From [Anoxybacillus] calidus (lineage in GTDB: Bacteria > Bacillota > Bacilli > Bacillales > Anoxybacillaceae), in the NCBI RefSeq assembly GCF_013760845.1, contig NZ_JACDUU010000003.1:354456-418455 (forward strand): a stretch of DNA of 64,000 bases. The letters are read 5' to 3'. Positions 34,914 to 42,863 of this stretch are shown here, in pieces; the stretch's first letter is position 1, and each line of letters opens with the position of its first letter. The notes under the pieces were generated by a model. It searched no databases and was not told the DNA's origin. It saw nothing but the letters and a program-made list of their open reading frames with translations. Position numbers and translations under genes: made by a program.

Positions 34914-35409
34914 TTTGATACCTCCTGTATTCCTCTATGAATTGTTTTCGTGCTCTGTGAATGATTGTCTTAACGGAATCTACTTTCATATCATATAAAG
35001 CCGCAATTTCTGTTAGTTTTAAACCTATGCTGTATTTTAAAATTAGAAATTGTGCATATTTTGGTTTGAGTCGGTCTAAAAGGATATAAATGTCTTTTTC
35101 TAATTCTTTTTGAAGGACTGCTTTTTCAGGCGTGAATTCCTCAAATAACTCTTTGTAATTGAATTTCAATAAAATATTTTGTTGTCTATTACGTTTGCGA
35201 CATAAATCGTAATATAAGTTAACGGATACACGAAAAAGCCAATTTTCTACATGTTCAATGTTTACAGAGTCTATATAAGTTAAAAATTTGTAAGCCGTTT
35301 CTTGGGTCACATCCTCAGCATCTTGCAGACTTGCCCCCATTTTTAAAAGATAGACCTTTACTCGCTCCAATTGTTCATGTAGTTTCTCCCCTAAATCGAA
35401 CTCATTCAT
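34900..35409 (-). CDS. ECF sigma factor
   Basis: The start at 35409 (MNEFDLGEKLHEQL) follows AGGAGG; the longer frame lacks a ribosome site. The 169-residue protein has region 2 (LQDAEDVTQETAYKFLTYI) and region 4 (LKLTEIAALYDMKVDSVKTIIHRARKQ). The next gene is a membrane anti-sigma factor. An ECF-type promoter at 35430-35457 suggests autoregulation. Confidence 0.85.
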   Translation of the reverse strand: MNEFDLGEKLHEQLERVKVYLLKMGASLQDAEDVTQETAYKFLTYIDSVNIEHVENWLFRVSVNLYYDLCRKRNRQQNILLKFNYKELFEEFTPEKAVLQKELEKDIYILLDRLKPKYAQFLILKYSIGLKLTEIAALYDMKVDSVKTIIHRARKQFIEEYRRYQNERG

Positions 35410-35429
35410 GTAAAACCTCCTACTGATAA

Positions 35430-35457
35430 GACGTTTATGTACGTAAAAGGTAAACAA
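35430..35457 (-). promoter_or_regulatory. Candidate autoregulated ECF promoter
   Basis: On the minus strand: TGTTTAC, 16 bases, then CGTCT, about 20 bases before the sigma ribosome site. ECF promoters of Bacillus typically have AAC-N16-CGTC; here the -10 and spacing fit and the -35 is partial. Confidence 0.45.
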
Positions 35458-35563
35458 TTTAAAAGAAAATAAATAAAATTCATTCATTTCCATTATATAG
35501 GAATTAATTATATGCATGCGGTTTAAATTCTCCACATGAATAAATTGATTTTTTATTTTATCA

Positions 35564-35599
35564 GGTTGTAACTTTTCCCCTTTGTTTTTCTATATATAG
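35564..35599 (+). promoter_or_regulatory. Shared island promoter motif, copy 2 (before the PLA2-like gene)
   Basis: GGTTGT at 35564-35569, 21 bases ending TTTTC, then TATATATAG. Followed by CAGCTGACA (35603-35611) and AAGGAGGATACCAAA, both also found before the gene at 41251. Confidence 0.55.
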
Positions 35600-35640
35600 T
35601 GTCAGCTGACAAAAGATAAAAAAACAAGGAGGATACCAAA

Positions 35641-36399
35641 ATGCAGTTAGTTGGTAATTATTTAGACCAAGTAGAGATTAAAGAACTAATTTCTACTTTC
35701 AACAACAAACTAAAATTTCAAAATCTTATCCGTGAAATGAAGCAACAAGAAAAATTCGATTTCAATGAGGATACAGTTGAGGTTATCCAAGCTCTGAAGT
35801 TTGACGTAGTAAAAGGTAATGACGTTATCTCTGCTAAATCTTTATACCTAAAGGTAAACGACAATGTAAAAATCAAATACCTTGTCCGTCATCTGAATGG
35901 CGATAAAGAAACAACAAACGACTTCTTTATTGGAAGTATCACTCGTAATAGTGACGATGGAGAGGGATTTACGGTAACTCACTTCAAGGCCAGACATGAC
36001 ACATTTATCTCTTCGTTTGAAACTAGATTAACTGAAGAGGCAATTAAAGCGGCTGCTGAAGTTGATACTCAGGCAAAAGAGGAATTCCCTATCGATGAAA
36101 ATTACTATCCGGGGATGCTGCTAGATCAAGTTGACTCCGAAGGGTTTCTTGATGGTTGTTTGCCCGGTGGATATATCTGGTGTGGTATGAAGTGTGGAGG
36201 TTCTGTTGCTTGTACTTCTTCCCAATACGGGATTAATGAGTTAGATCATTGTTGTAAGTCACATGACTGCTGTTATTCAAGAAATAACGTTGACTATCCA
36301 AATTGCTATTGTGACCAAAGACTATGTGATTGCGCACAAGCTGCTCCGGCGTATGGTATGACACCAGTTGTTGAAGCCATTTTCTGTTTTGTCTGCTAA
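35641..36399 (+). CDS. Phospholipase A2-like protein without signal peptide
   Basis: The C-terminal third of this 252-residue protein is a PLA2 domain: calcium-loop-like GGYIWCGMKCGG (about 176-187), catalytic motif LDHCCKSHDCCY (His208, Asp209), and the dyad-Asp motif CYCD (Asp225), with 15 cysteines in all. Residues 1-160 form a Cys-free, charged domain I do not recognise, possibly a leader or chaperone-like pro-region. There is no Sec signal. It lies beside an ABC system and behind a promoter motif shared with two other island genes, suggesting an exported toxin or antimicrobial. Alternative: an intracellular lipase. Confidence 0.72.
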   Translation: MQLVGNYLDQVEIKELISTFNNKLKFQNLIREMKQQEKFDFNEDTVEVIQALKFDVVKGNDVISAKSLYLKVNDNVKIKYLVRHLNGDKETTNDFFIGSITRNSDDGEGFTVTHFKARHDTFISSFETRLTEEAIKAAAEVDTQAKEEFPIDENYYPGMLLDQVDSEGFLDGCLPGGYIWCGMKCGGSVACTSSQYGINELDHCCKSHDCCYSRNNVDYPNCYCDQRLCDCAQAAPAYGMTPVVEAIFCFVC

Positions 36400-36423
36400 A
36401 CCGTTAGTTAGTAGATAAAAAAT

Positions 36424-36460
36424 GAGTAATGAATCGATTCTTTGGTTCATTACTCAACTT
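36424..36460 (+). terminator. Hairpin terminator after the PLA2-like gene
   Basis: The stem GAGTAATGAATC / GGTTCATTACTC. The arms are nearly the same as those of the terminator at 37314, supporting a duplication of the gene block. Confidence 0.65.
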
Positions 36461-36478
36461 TAAAAATAGTAGGAATCT

Positions 36479-36841
36479 ATGATTAACATCATCTAAAACG
36501 AACTTAAGAAAAATTGGTTTAATTCCCACTATGGTTTTAATGGGGGCTGTAGTGTCTACCGTTCAGGCCGCTACTTCTACTTCAATATTAAACAAAGAGA
36601 CTTCTAAAGATGGACCTTCCATACCGATTCATAGTGGTAGTGCTTATGTTGCTGCTAATAATTACAGTTATTTTCGGGGTATGGAAGAAGATGTGAAGAA
36701 ATCTATTATTTTACTTCCTGGCCCCTACACATGACATCGGATGATAGCGCCGCGAAGTAACTGGTCTAGAACTGTATCCCTTGAGCCAAGTAACTATTAT
36801 GCACACAGGGCGGCCAATATGCAGTAAGCGTGAACGACTAA
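36479..36841 (+). pseudogene. Decayed copy of the small secreted island protein
   Basis: Aligned with the intact gene at 36927, this copy keeps the upstream sequence (AAAAATAGTAGGA) and signal peptide, and the body ATSTSILNKETSKDGPSIPI. It lost two bases right after the ATG, and later shifts frame after LLPGPYT; the end (SLEPSNYYA-like and SVND) is still visible. Shifts at both ends show it is inactive. Confidence 0.75.
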
Positions 36842-36926
36842 TAAACAAAGGAAATAACATAAAAGTTGGTTATTTCTCTAATTAAAACAATATAAAAACA
36901 TTTAAAAATAATAGGAGGTAAATATC

Positions 36927-37307
36927 ATGAGTCTAGCCACAAGTAAATCAAATATAAAATCAATCTTCCTGATTATCAGTATGCTGTTTATGGCAATTTT
37001 GGCTACAACCGCACAAGCAGCTACTTCAACAGCTATTTTATCGAACGAATCTAGCAAAAGTGGAGCTAATATTGCTGTTCATAACGGAGGTGTAAGCTTT
37101 AGTTCTTTTAATGAAAGTAGATCTGTGGATCGCCTAGAAGCTAGTATTAGAAAATCAGTGGCAGTTCTTCCGGATCCTTATGTGCATTTCCGTATCGATC
37201 CACCGGGTACTGGTGTTACCGAATGGGTTTCACTTGAGCCTTCTAGCTACTACGCTTATGCGTATTCACCAAGTAAAATCTACGCAAGAGTAAGTATTTC
37301 TAATTAA
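36927..37307 (+). CDS. Small secreted protein of unknown family
   Basis: This 126-residue protein starts behind ATAGGAGGT and has a clear signal peptide (basic start, hydrophobic core IFLIISMLFMAILATTAQA, cleavage after AQA near residue 31). The mature 95 residues are polar, Ser-rich and probably beta-strand (WVSLEPSSYYAYAYSPS, KIYARVSIS). No family recognised. A dead copy precedes it and an ABC system follows. Confidence 0.75.
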   Translation: MSLATSKSNIKSIFLIISMLFMAILATTAQAATSTAILSNESSKSGANIAVHNGGVSFSSFNESRSVDRLEASIRKSVAVLPDPYVHFRIDPPGTGVTEWVSLEPSSYYAYAYSPSKIYARVSISN

Positions 37308-37313
37308 AAAAGA

Positions 37314-37356
37314 AAGTAATGAACCGTTAAGATTTCTTAATGGTTCATTACTTTTT
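37314..37356 (+). terminator. Terminator after the small secreted protein gene
   Basis: The stem AAAGTAATGAACCGTTAAG / CTTAATGGTTCATTACTTT is followed by a T run, 7 bases after the stop; it lies before the ABC gene cluster. Confidence 0.8.
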
Positions 37357-37371
37357 AATTGGGGTGGGAGA

Positions 37372-39399
37372 ATGAGGACATTTAAGATTTTATCAGTCCA
37401 AACTATAAAGTCACATAAATATTTACTTATACTTGGCTTAGTCAGCTTATATATTTATGCAGGTTTTTTATTGTACAGCACTTTGTTTAAACTAAAAGAT
37501 GCAGGTAATGCTTTGCAGTTATCGAGCTTTTTAATACAATCAGGAATGCTGTTTTTTATGTTTTTGGGATTTCGATTAGCAAGGAAGAATTCAGGAGCGA
37601 TGGCTCTATATAAAACCATCAAAGGCAGTATTATTAAAGTACTTCTTTTAAATATTGTATTACTACTCTTAATTATTACGATTTTTGTTTTCTCATTAAT
37701 TGTTATTACAACTTTGTATTACTTTCATTTGAATCCATCCAATCATTTTTATTTTGAGAGTGGCGCCTTTCTGATAAATAACCTTTTATTACCGTATTTT
37801 ATTACTGGATTAATCGGATACATCGTTGGTGTTAATTCACGCAGTACCTTTTCATATGCTTATTTAATACTAATATGGGCATTATTATCACCTACAAACC
37901 AGTACTTCGTAAATAATCTCTTGTCCAACACTCAGTTAACAGAAGGATTTTCGTTATTGCATAACTTGAATCTTGGTGTACAAGATATGAATGTGCCTTA
38001 TCAACCTTTCTATGGTTTTCAGTTATATTGGGCAAAAAAAGTGATATATATATTGATTTTGTTAGGGATTTGTATCCTTTCTATATTTACAGCAATTAAA
38101 CAAAGATTACAGCGGATTAATATAGCATCGGTATTGTTTACTTTGGTTAGTTTTAGTTTAATACCATATTCATCTAATAATATTAATTATTTAGATGGAT
38201 ACCTAGACGAATATGATTTCTATGAAAAACGACATAAGATTCCATATAAGGATTTATTTGATTATAAGATTGAAAACATAAAGGTAGTGGTAAAGAATTA
38301 CGAAAAATTTTCTGTAGATCTTGAAATGGAAGTTAACAATATAAAGACATCTAAAATTGCTTTTACTTTGTATAAAGGTTTTCATATAACTGAAATTAAT
38401 GATTCTAATGGTATAAATCTTCTATTCGAACAGACGGGTGACTATACAATCGTTAACTTACCGTTGAATTATAAAGAACGTACCATGACACTTAATGTTA
38501 AATATACTGGCAATGGAACACTTGCTAATCCGGCCACACAGAATAAGGTGTTTTTGCCTTCTGATTTTGGTTGGATACCTACCAATAAAATGACTCCTAC
38601 TCACTTTGTTTTCAACGAACACGTTATACCCAATAAACTTAGTAATCCAGAACCGATTAAATTTAAATTAACATATGAGGGAAAAGATAAGCTGGACTAT
38701 GTAAACTTAAAACAAAGGAGTAGTTCAGTTTATGAAGGGGAAGCGACTGGACTCACATTAATCAGTGGAGATTTAACGCAAAGGAAAAAAGATGATCACA
38801 ACATTTATTATCCGAAATCTTGGTTTAGTTATGAATTTGAGTTAGATAAATATCTTGTAGAATTTGAAAAGATTATAAGTAATTACAACAATCTTTTCAA
38901 AACAAATTATAAACTTCCAAAAAACATCGTTTTGCTGCCTAGTATGGCTATTAACGACTCATATATCTTTACCTTTACATCGGGTACGAAAGAACAATTA
39001 ATCATCCAACTGGACCCAGTGGAACTAACGAAGAAACGTCCATTAAATACAACAATTCCATATCAGATGGAATTTGCTTTTAACAACAATAAGAATTTCG
39101 ATGGACCTGAACAATTTGCGAATTGGTTAGTCTTTAATAGTTTTTTAGGTGCGAACTTAGATAACGACTTTGAAGACAAATCTTCTTTTATATTCAAACA
39201 ATATCAGCAGTTAGTTGCCGAACCCTATATCAGTGAAAAAGATAAACCAATTTATAATCAATTACTGAAATACAATAATACAAAACTACCTAATGAATTT
39301 CTGATCAAATGGAAGTTACTTTTAGAGGATGACGAAGAAAATGACTGGGAACAACTTCAGAAGTTGTTAAAAACAACACAAATGGGGGCAATACAATGA
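37372..39399 (+). CDS. ABC-type permease fused to a large external domain
   Basis: This 675-residue protein has an ABC-2-type membrane half (about residues 1-260, some six helices, e.g. LLILGLVSLYIYAGFLLYS) and a hydrophilic 400-residue domain. This layout resembles ABC permeases carrying an M1-peptidase-like domain, but no HExxH zinc motif is present, so that domain would be non-catalytic. It overlaps the ATPase gene by 4 bases. A role in export of, or immunity to, the island toxin is inferred from context. Confidence 0.6.
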   Translation: MRTFKILSVQTIKSHKYLLILGLVSLYIYAGFLLYSTLFKLKDAGNALQLSSFLIQSGMLFFMFLGFRLARKNSGAMALYKTIKGSIIKVLLLNIVLLLLIITIFVFSLIVITTLYYFHLNPSNHFYFESGAFLINNLLLPYFITGLIGYIVGVNSRSTFSYAYLILIWALLSPTNQYFVNNLLSNTQLTEGFSLLHNLNLGVQDMNVPYQPFYGFQLYWAKKVIYILILLGICILSIFTAIKQRLQRINIASVLFTLVSFSLIPYSSNNINYLDGYLDEYDFYEKRHKIPYKDLFDYKIENIKVVVKNYEKFSVDLEMEVNNIKTSKIAFTLYKGFHITEINDSNGINLLFEQTGDYTIVNLPLNYKERTMTLNVKYTGNGTLANPATQNKVFLPSDFGWIPTNKMTPTHFVFNEHVIPNKLSNPEPIKFKLTYEGKDKLDYVNLKQRSSSVYEGEATGLTLISGDLTQRKKDDHNIYYPKSWFSYEFELDKYLVEFEKIISNYNNLFKTNYKLPKNIVLLPSMAINDSYIFTFTSGTKEQLIIQLDPVELTKKRPLNTTIPYQMEFAFNNNKNFDGPEQFANWLVFNSFLGANLDNDFEDKSSFIFKQYQQLVAEPYISEKDKPIYNQLLKYNNTKLPNEFLIKWKLLLEDDEENDWEQLQKLLKTTQMGAIQ

Positions 39400-40250
39400 T
39401 AACAATAAAAAATTTATCAAAAACTATTAGAGGGAATAAGATAATAGATAATTTAAACCTAAAGCTAAAAGGAATTACAGGGATAATTGGGCCAAATGGT
39501 GCTGGTAAATCTACATTAATGAAAATTATTGCTTCCGTGGAAAAAGGCGATAAAGGGAGCGAAATTATATTCAATAATACAAGTAATGAGCCAATACGGA
39601 TAGGATATCTACCTCAAAATTTTTCTATTTATCCTAATTTAACAGTTTATGAAGTATTGAAACTACTCGCTACTTTGAAAGGGAATTTTGATTCCGCTCA
39701 TATAGAATATCTAATCGAATTATTTAATCTTGCTAATTATAAGAATAAAAAGATGAAAGAATTATCTGGTGGAACACATCGAAGGGTAGGGATAGCTCAA
39801 GCCCTTTTAAATAAACCTAATTATTTAATTATAGATGAGCCAACTGCCGGATTAGATATAATAGAATGTATTAAATTGAGAAATATTCTTTTAACTATAA
39901 GTGAGAAGGTGGAGGATATAATAATTTCTTCTCATTTGCCTGAAGACATTGAATATATTTGTAACCATATCGTAGTAATTGAAAAAGGACAGAAAAGGTT
40001 TGAAGGTAGTTTAAGCGAAATGATACAACGCTCAGAAAATCTTTCCTATGAAGCCACTATAGAATTGAATGATTTACAAAAATTAAATGTTATAGGGGAA
40101 ATAGTAAAAATAGACAAGATATCTGATAAATTAGTAAAGGTAAAATTCATTACAAGAAAACCTATTGCCGACCACCAATTATATAAACCAGTTCAACCCG
40201 GATTTTTAGGCAGCTATGTATCTCTATTAAAAGGAGAGGTAGTTCCATGA
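39396..40250 (+). CDS. ABC transporter ATP-binding protein
   Basis: This 284-residue ATPase has Walker A GPNGAGKSTL, Q-loop YLPQNF, signature LSGGTHRRVGIAQAL, Walker B YLIIDEPTAGLD and H-loop SSHLPEDI. It overlaps the permease genes on both sides by 4 bases, so the three form one unit. It is of the export/immunity (BcrA-like) type, not an importer. Confidence 0.88.
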   Translation: MITIKNLSKTIRGNKIIDNLNLKLKGITGIIGPNGAGKSTLMKIIASVEKGDKGSEIIFNNTSNEPIRIGYLPQNFSIYPNLTVYEVLKLLATLKGNFDSAHIEYLIELFNLANYKNKKMKELSGGTHRRVGIAQALLNKPNYLIIDEPTAGLDIIECIKLRNILLTISEKVEDIIISSHLPEDIEYICNHIVVIEKGQKRFEGSLSEMIQRSENLSYEATIELNDLQKLNVIGEIVKIDKISDKLVKVKFITRKPIADHQLYKPVQPGFLGSYVSLLKGEVVP

Positions 40251-40861
40251 TAAATTTACTCCAATTAAAAAGTAGATCATTAGGATGGCTGCTATATTTG
40301 CCGATGGCCATTTTCGTTGCAATGTTATTTTTCATTTTTGGTATACCCAATAACAATGTTAATGTAGTAATAGTGTTACTTCAGTTAACGTTCATTCCGC
40401 TTGTATGTATTTGGACGTTATATCTGTTTTATGATTTATTGGGAACAGGGAATTTTCAGTATATGTGGCTGTATTATAAAACAAATATAGAAAAGATATT
40501 AATTATGTTTTTTGTTGTTTTATTTATTCCATTGATATCTCTAATTATAGCGATTGAATTTAGATTTGATGAATTTCAGACTTTACCAATCTTAATGCTA
40601 TTATTTACACAATGTTTAATCAGTGCCGTTGTTTCATTAATTTTATTTGCCGTTTTTGGTGACGTAAGCATTCCAATTACATTAATTTTTCTCTATATAT
40701 CAGCAGAATTAGCTACTTTTGGCTCCAGTAAATATTTATACCATATATTCTTTCTTAATTTACAAGAAAGTTTAAACTTCACCAATACCATTAGTCTTGC
40801 ATTGCTGAATTTACTGTTTGGTTTAGTTGGGTATAAAATCTTTAAACTTTTAATCACTTAA
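40247..40861 (+). CDS. ABC transporter permease, small subunit
   Basis: This 204-residue protein has about six hydrophobic helices and no other domain. Translationally coupled to the ATPase. With the 675-residue protein it completes a heterodimeric exporter-type ABC system. Confidence 0.72.
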   Translation: MINLLQLKSRSLGWLLYLPMAIFVAMLFFIFGIPNNNVNVVIVLLQLTFIPLVCIWTLYLFYDLLGTGNFQYMWLYYKTNIEKILIMFFVVLFIPLISLIIAIEFRFDEFQTLPILMLLFTQCLISAVVSLILFAVFGDVSIPITLIFLYISAELATFGSSKYLYHIFFLNLQESLNFTNTISLALLNLLFGLVGYKIFKLLIT

Positions 40862-40888
40862 GATTCACAAACAAATAAGAATAAATAA

Positions 40889-40928
40889 AAACACTCAGAG
40901 GTTTTAGTTATCTGAGTGTTTTTATTTT
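40889..40928 (+). terminator. Terminator of the ABC gene cluster
   Basis: The stem AAAACACTCAGA / TCTGAGTGTTTTT with a T run, 27 bases after the last stop. Confidence 0.85.
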
Positions 40929-41152
40929 TATTTATCGGAAAAAGTACTTTATGACTGATGAACTATTATATGAAGATGTAGAAATAGCCATCGAAATCTG
41001 AACCTACAAAGAACAACGGGTGAGAATGAGATGAATACAGAGGGTCTTTAAAAATAAAATGGCAACACGAATAAGTACACAATTGGGAATCAAACCATCC
41101 TCATTAATTATAAGTTAAATTCAATACACACTCTTTAAAAACTTTACAAATT

Positions 41153-41188
41153 GGTTGTGGTTATACGGTTTTCTTTTTCTTTATATGG
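41153..41188 (+). promoter_or_regulatory. Shared island promoter motif, copy 3 (before the 118-residue gene)
   Basis: GGTTGT at 41153-41158, 21 bases ending TTTTC, then TTTATATGG. CAGCTGACA (41209-41217) and AAGGAGGAAACCAAA follow, as upstream of the PLA2-like gene. The preceding stretch 40930-41150 holds no gene. Confidence 0.55.
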
Positions 41189-41250
41189 TACAGCTTTTAA
41201 GTTCTTATCAGCTGACATAAAAAATTTAATTAAAAAAGGAGGAAACCAAA

Positions 41251-41607
41251 ATGACACAAGAAAATCAAAACTACCAAAATACAACAAACGAGTTGGAAAA
41301 CAATGAAGTAGAAGCTCAAGCAAGTGTATCAGTCACTCTTCCCCTTGGTGCTGGTTTAGCTGATTCCCCAAAAATTAACCTTTTGACTGGTAGAGCAAAA
41401 GTTACTGCAAGTCATACAAGTGGATTTGGAGTAATGACCGTACAAATCATGGAAACCACTTATTTTGATGATGTTGTTAAAAGTTGGTCCCTTGATCCAG
41501 GAGAATCTCTTTATGCTGAAGTAACTATACCGAAAGATACCTATTATCTAAGACTATTGAGTCATGATGGTGGTGCAGGTGGAAAGGGTACTTTAGGAAC
41601 TGCCTAA
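41251..41607 (+). CDS. Island protein of 118 residues, unknown family
   Basis: The start lies behind AAGGAGGAAACC. There is no signal peptide. Residues 1-35 are acidic and Asn/Glu-rich (NQNYQNTTNELENNEVEAQA), as in a leader; the rest is beta-rich (SVTLPLGAGLADSPKINLLT, WSLDPGESLYAEVTIPKDTY) with a Gly-rich end. Its leader region shares promoter motif, CAGCTGACA and ribosome site with the PLA2-like gene, so both are probably expressed together. Possibly an immunity protein or second effector. Confidence 0.65.
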   Translation: MTQENQNYQNTTNELENNEVEAQASVSVTLPLGAGLADSPKINLLTGRAKVTASHTSGFGVMTVQIMETTYFDDVVKSWSLDPGESLYAEVTIPKDTYYLRLLSHDGGAGGKGTLGTA

Positions 41608-41637
41608 ATTGTTTTATGCATTTGTAATTTGAAATCA

Positions 41638-41678
41638 AAACCGCTAAGTCCTTATAAGGATTAAGCGGTTTTTTCTTT
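41638..41678 (+). terminator. Terminator of the 118-residue protein gene
   Basis: The stem AAAACCGCTAAGTCC / GGATTAAGCGGTTTT with loop TTATAA and a T run. Confidence 0.85.
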
Positions 41679-41716
41679 TCAATAAACCTTTTAACGAACA
41701 GGTTGTAGCCATTCAA

Positions 41717-41739
41717 TAAAAAACCCTTCATTCGAAGGG
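41717..41739 (-). terminator. Terminator of tRNA-Cys
   Basis: On the minus strand CCCTTC-GAAT-GAAGGG followed by TTTTTT, about 28 bases after the tRNA end. Confidence 0.75.
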
Positions 41740-41766
41740 AAGCCGCTTTTTTTGTACTTTAAACGA

Positions 41767-41837
41767 AGGTGGTACCCGGATTCGAACCGGGGATCGAGGT
41801 TTTGCAGACCTTTGCCTTACCACTTGGCTATACCACC
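41767..41837 (-). tRNA. tRNA-Cys (GCA)
   Basis: This 71-base cloverleaf on the minus strand has acceptor GGTGGTA / TACCACC, anticodon loop with GCA (TCTGCAAAA), T loop GGTTCGAATCC and discriminator T. No CCA is encoded. It sits at the right edge of the accessory island. Confidence 0.95.
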
Positions 41838-42049
41838 GTTTTTTGAATACCAAATCTCTCTGTTTTTATAAACATTTTACATATCATAAAGATATGACAA
41901 TCAAGAAACTTACAACCTATTTTTAAACTTAATTTAAATTTTTTAATATAAATGTAACTGTTCCACGCATAACATCTTTTAATTTCAACCGTGCTTTTCT
42001 TTTTCAAGTTGGCTGTAAAGAGAAAGGCTATTCTTTTGTAACAAAAAAC

Positions 42050-42521
42050 TAACCATCAACAAAAGTGTTGTCACTATATAGAAGAAATCAAAACCGTGCT
42101 TCTTGAGATGAGAGAAGAAGTAGCCATGCGAGCTCGAAAAGCGAGAGTCGCTGGAAAAACGGTTTCTTTACATATAGGCTATTCACGTACGGAAGGGGGA
42201 GGAGGCTTTCAACGTTCCAGAACAATCGACACACCAACCAATATAACGATGGACATTTATCAAACGTGTCTACAGTTGTTCCAAGAAAACTACGATGGTC
42301 GCATTGTGCGCTCTGTTTCTATTTCTCTTTCCAAACTTGTCCCTGATAACATGTTGCAAATGAGCTTATTTCATAACTTAGTAAAAAAAAGAGCGCTTGG
42401 ATATGTGATGGACGAAATCCGTGCCAAATATGGAGCAACGGCAATTTTACGAGCAAAAAGCTACACGTTAGGAGGAACAGCGATCCAGCGCAGTCAACGG
42501 ATTGGGGGACATAAGCCATGA
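42050..42521 (+). pseudogene. Y-family DNA polymerase (UvrX/YqjW-like), 5' truncated
   Basis: Only the C-terminal 150 or so residues remain (EIKTVLLEMREEVAMRAR..., TVSLHIGYSRTEGGGGFQRS, SISLSKLVPDNMLQM, IRAKYGATAILRAKSYT). These are the little-finger and tail regions of UvrX-type translesion polymerases of about 420 residues. The catalytic palm is missing. A broken yolD-like gene follows, as in intact uvrX-yolD pairs. Confidence 0.75.
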
Positions 42522-42863
42522 TTCATGACCGCGGCGCAAAAAAATAGACAGCGATGATGCTGCCAGAGCATAAAGAGATTGTTGTCTCGTTTGTACGAAG
42601 AATTTAACTATAAAGAAAAGCCTGCCATTGACGAGCAACAGTATGAGCAGTTCAATCAAATGATGCAGCAAGCAATGGCAAGAACGCAAATGATGGGTAT
42701 TACTTATTACGTGAACGGCGATTTTAAGTATCTAAGAGGAATGATTCGTGATGTGCATGTATACAAAGGAGAAGTAAAAATTTTAGATGAAGAGGGGAAA
42801 ATACATTTTTTATTTTTAAAAGACATTGTTGATATAACATACGCCAATGATGAAATTTTGTAA
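42521..42863 (+). pseudogene. YolD-like protein gene, frameshifted
   Basis: The start MIHDRGAKK is followed by TAG where the family has Trp (W-TAMMLPEHKE), with a further frame change, then LSRLYEEFNYKEKPAIDEQQ, YYVNGDFKYLRGMIRDVHVY, FLKDIVDITYANDEIL. Joined, these give a complete YolD-like protein, the partner of UvrX. Inactive as read. Confidence 0.7.

Noticed and set aside
37372..39399. Active M1 aminopeptidase domain
   Set aside because: No HExxH motif is visible in the external domain; only the general layout is similar.
29000..41837. Island integrated at tRNA-Cys
   Set aside because: tRNA-Cys is at the right edge, but I found no copy of its 3' end at the left edge and no integrase for it, so integration there cannot be claimed.
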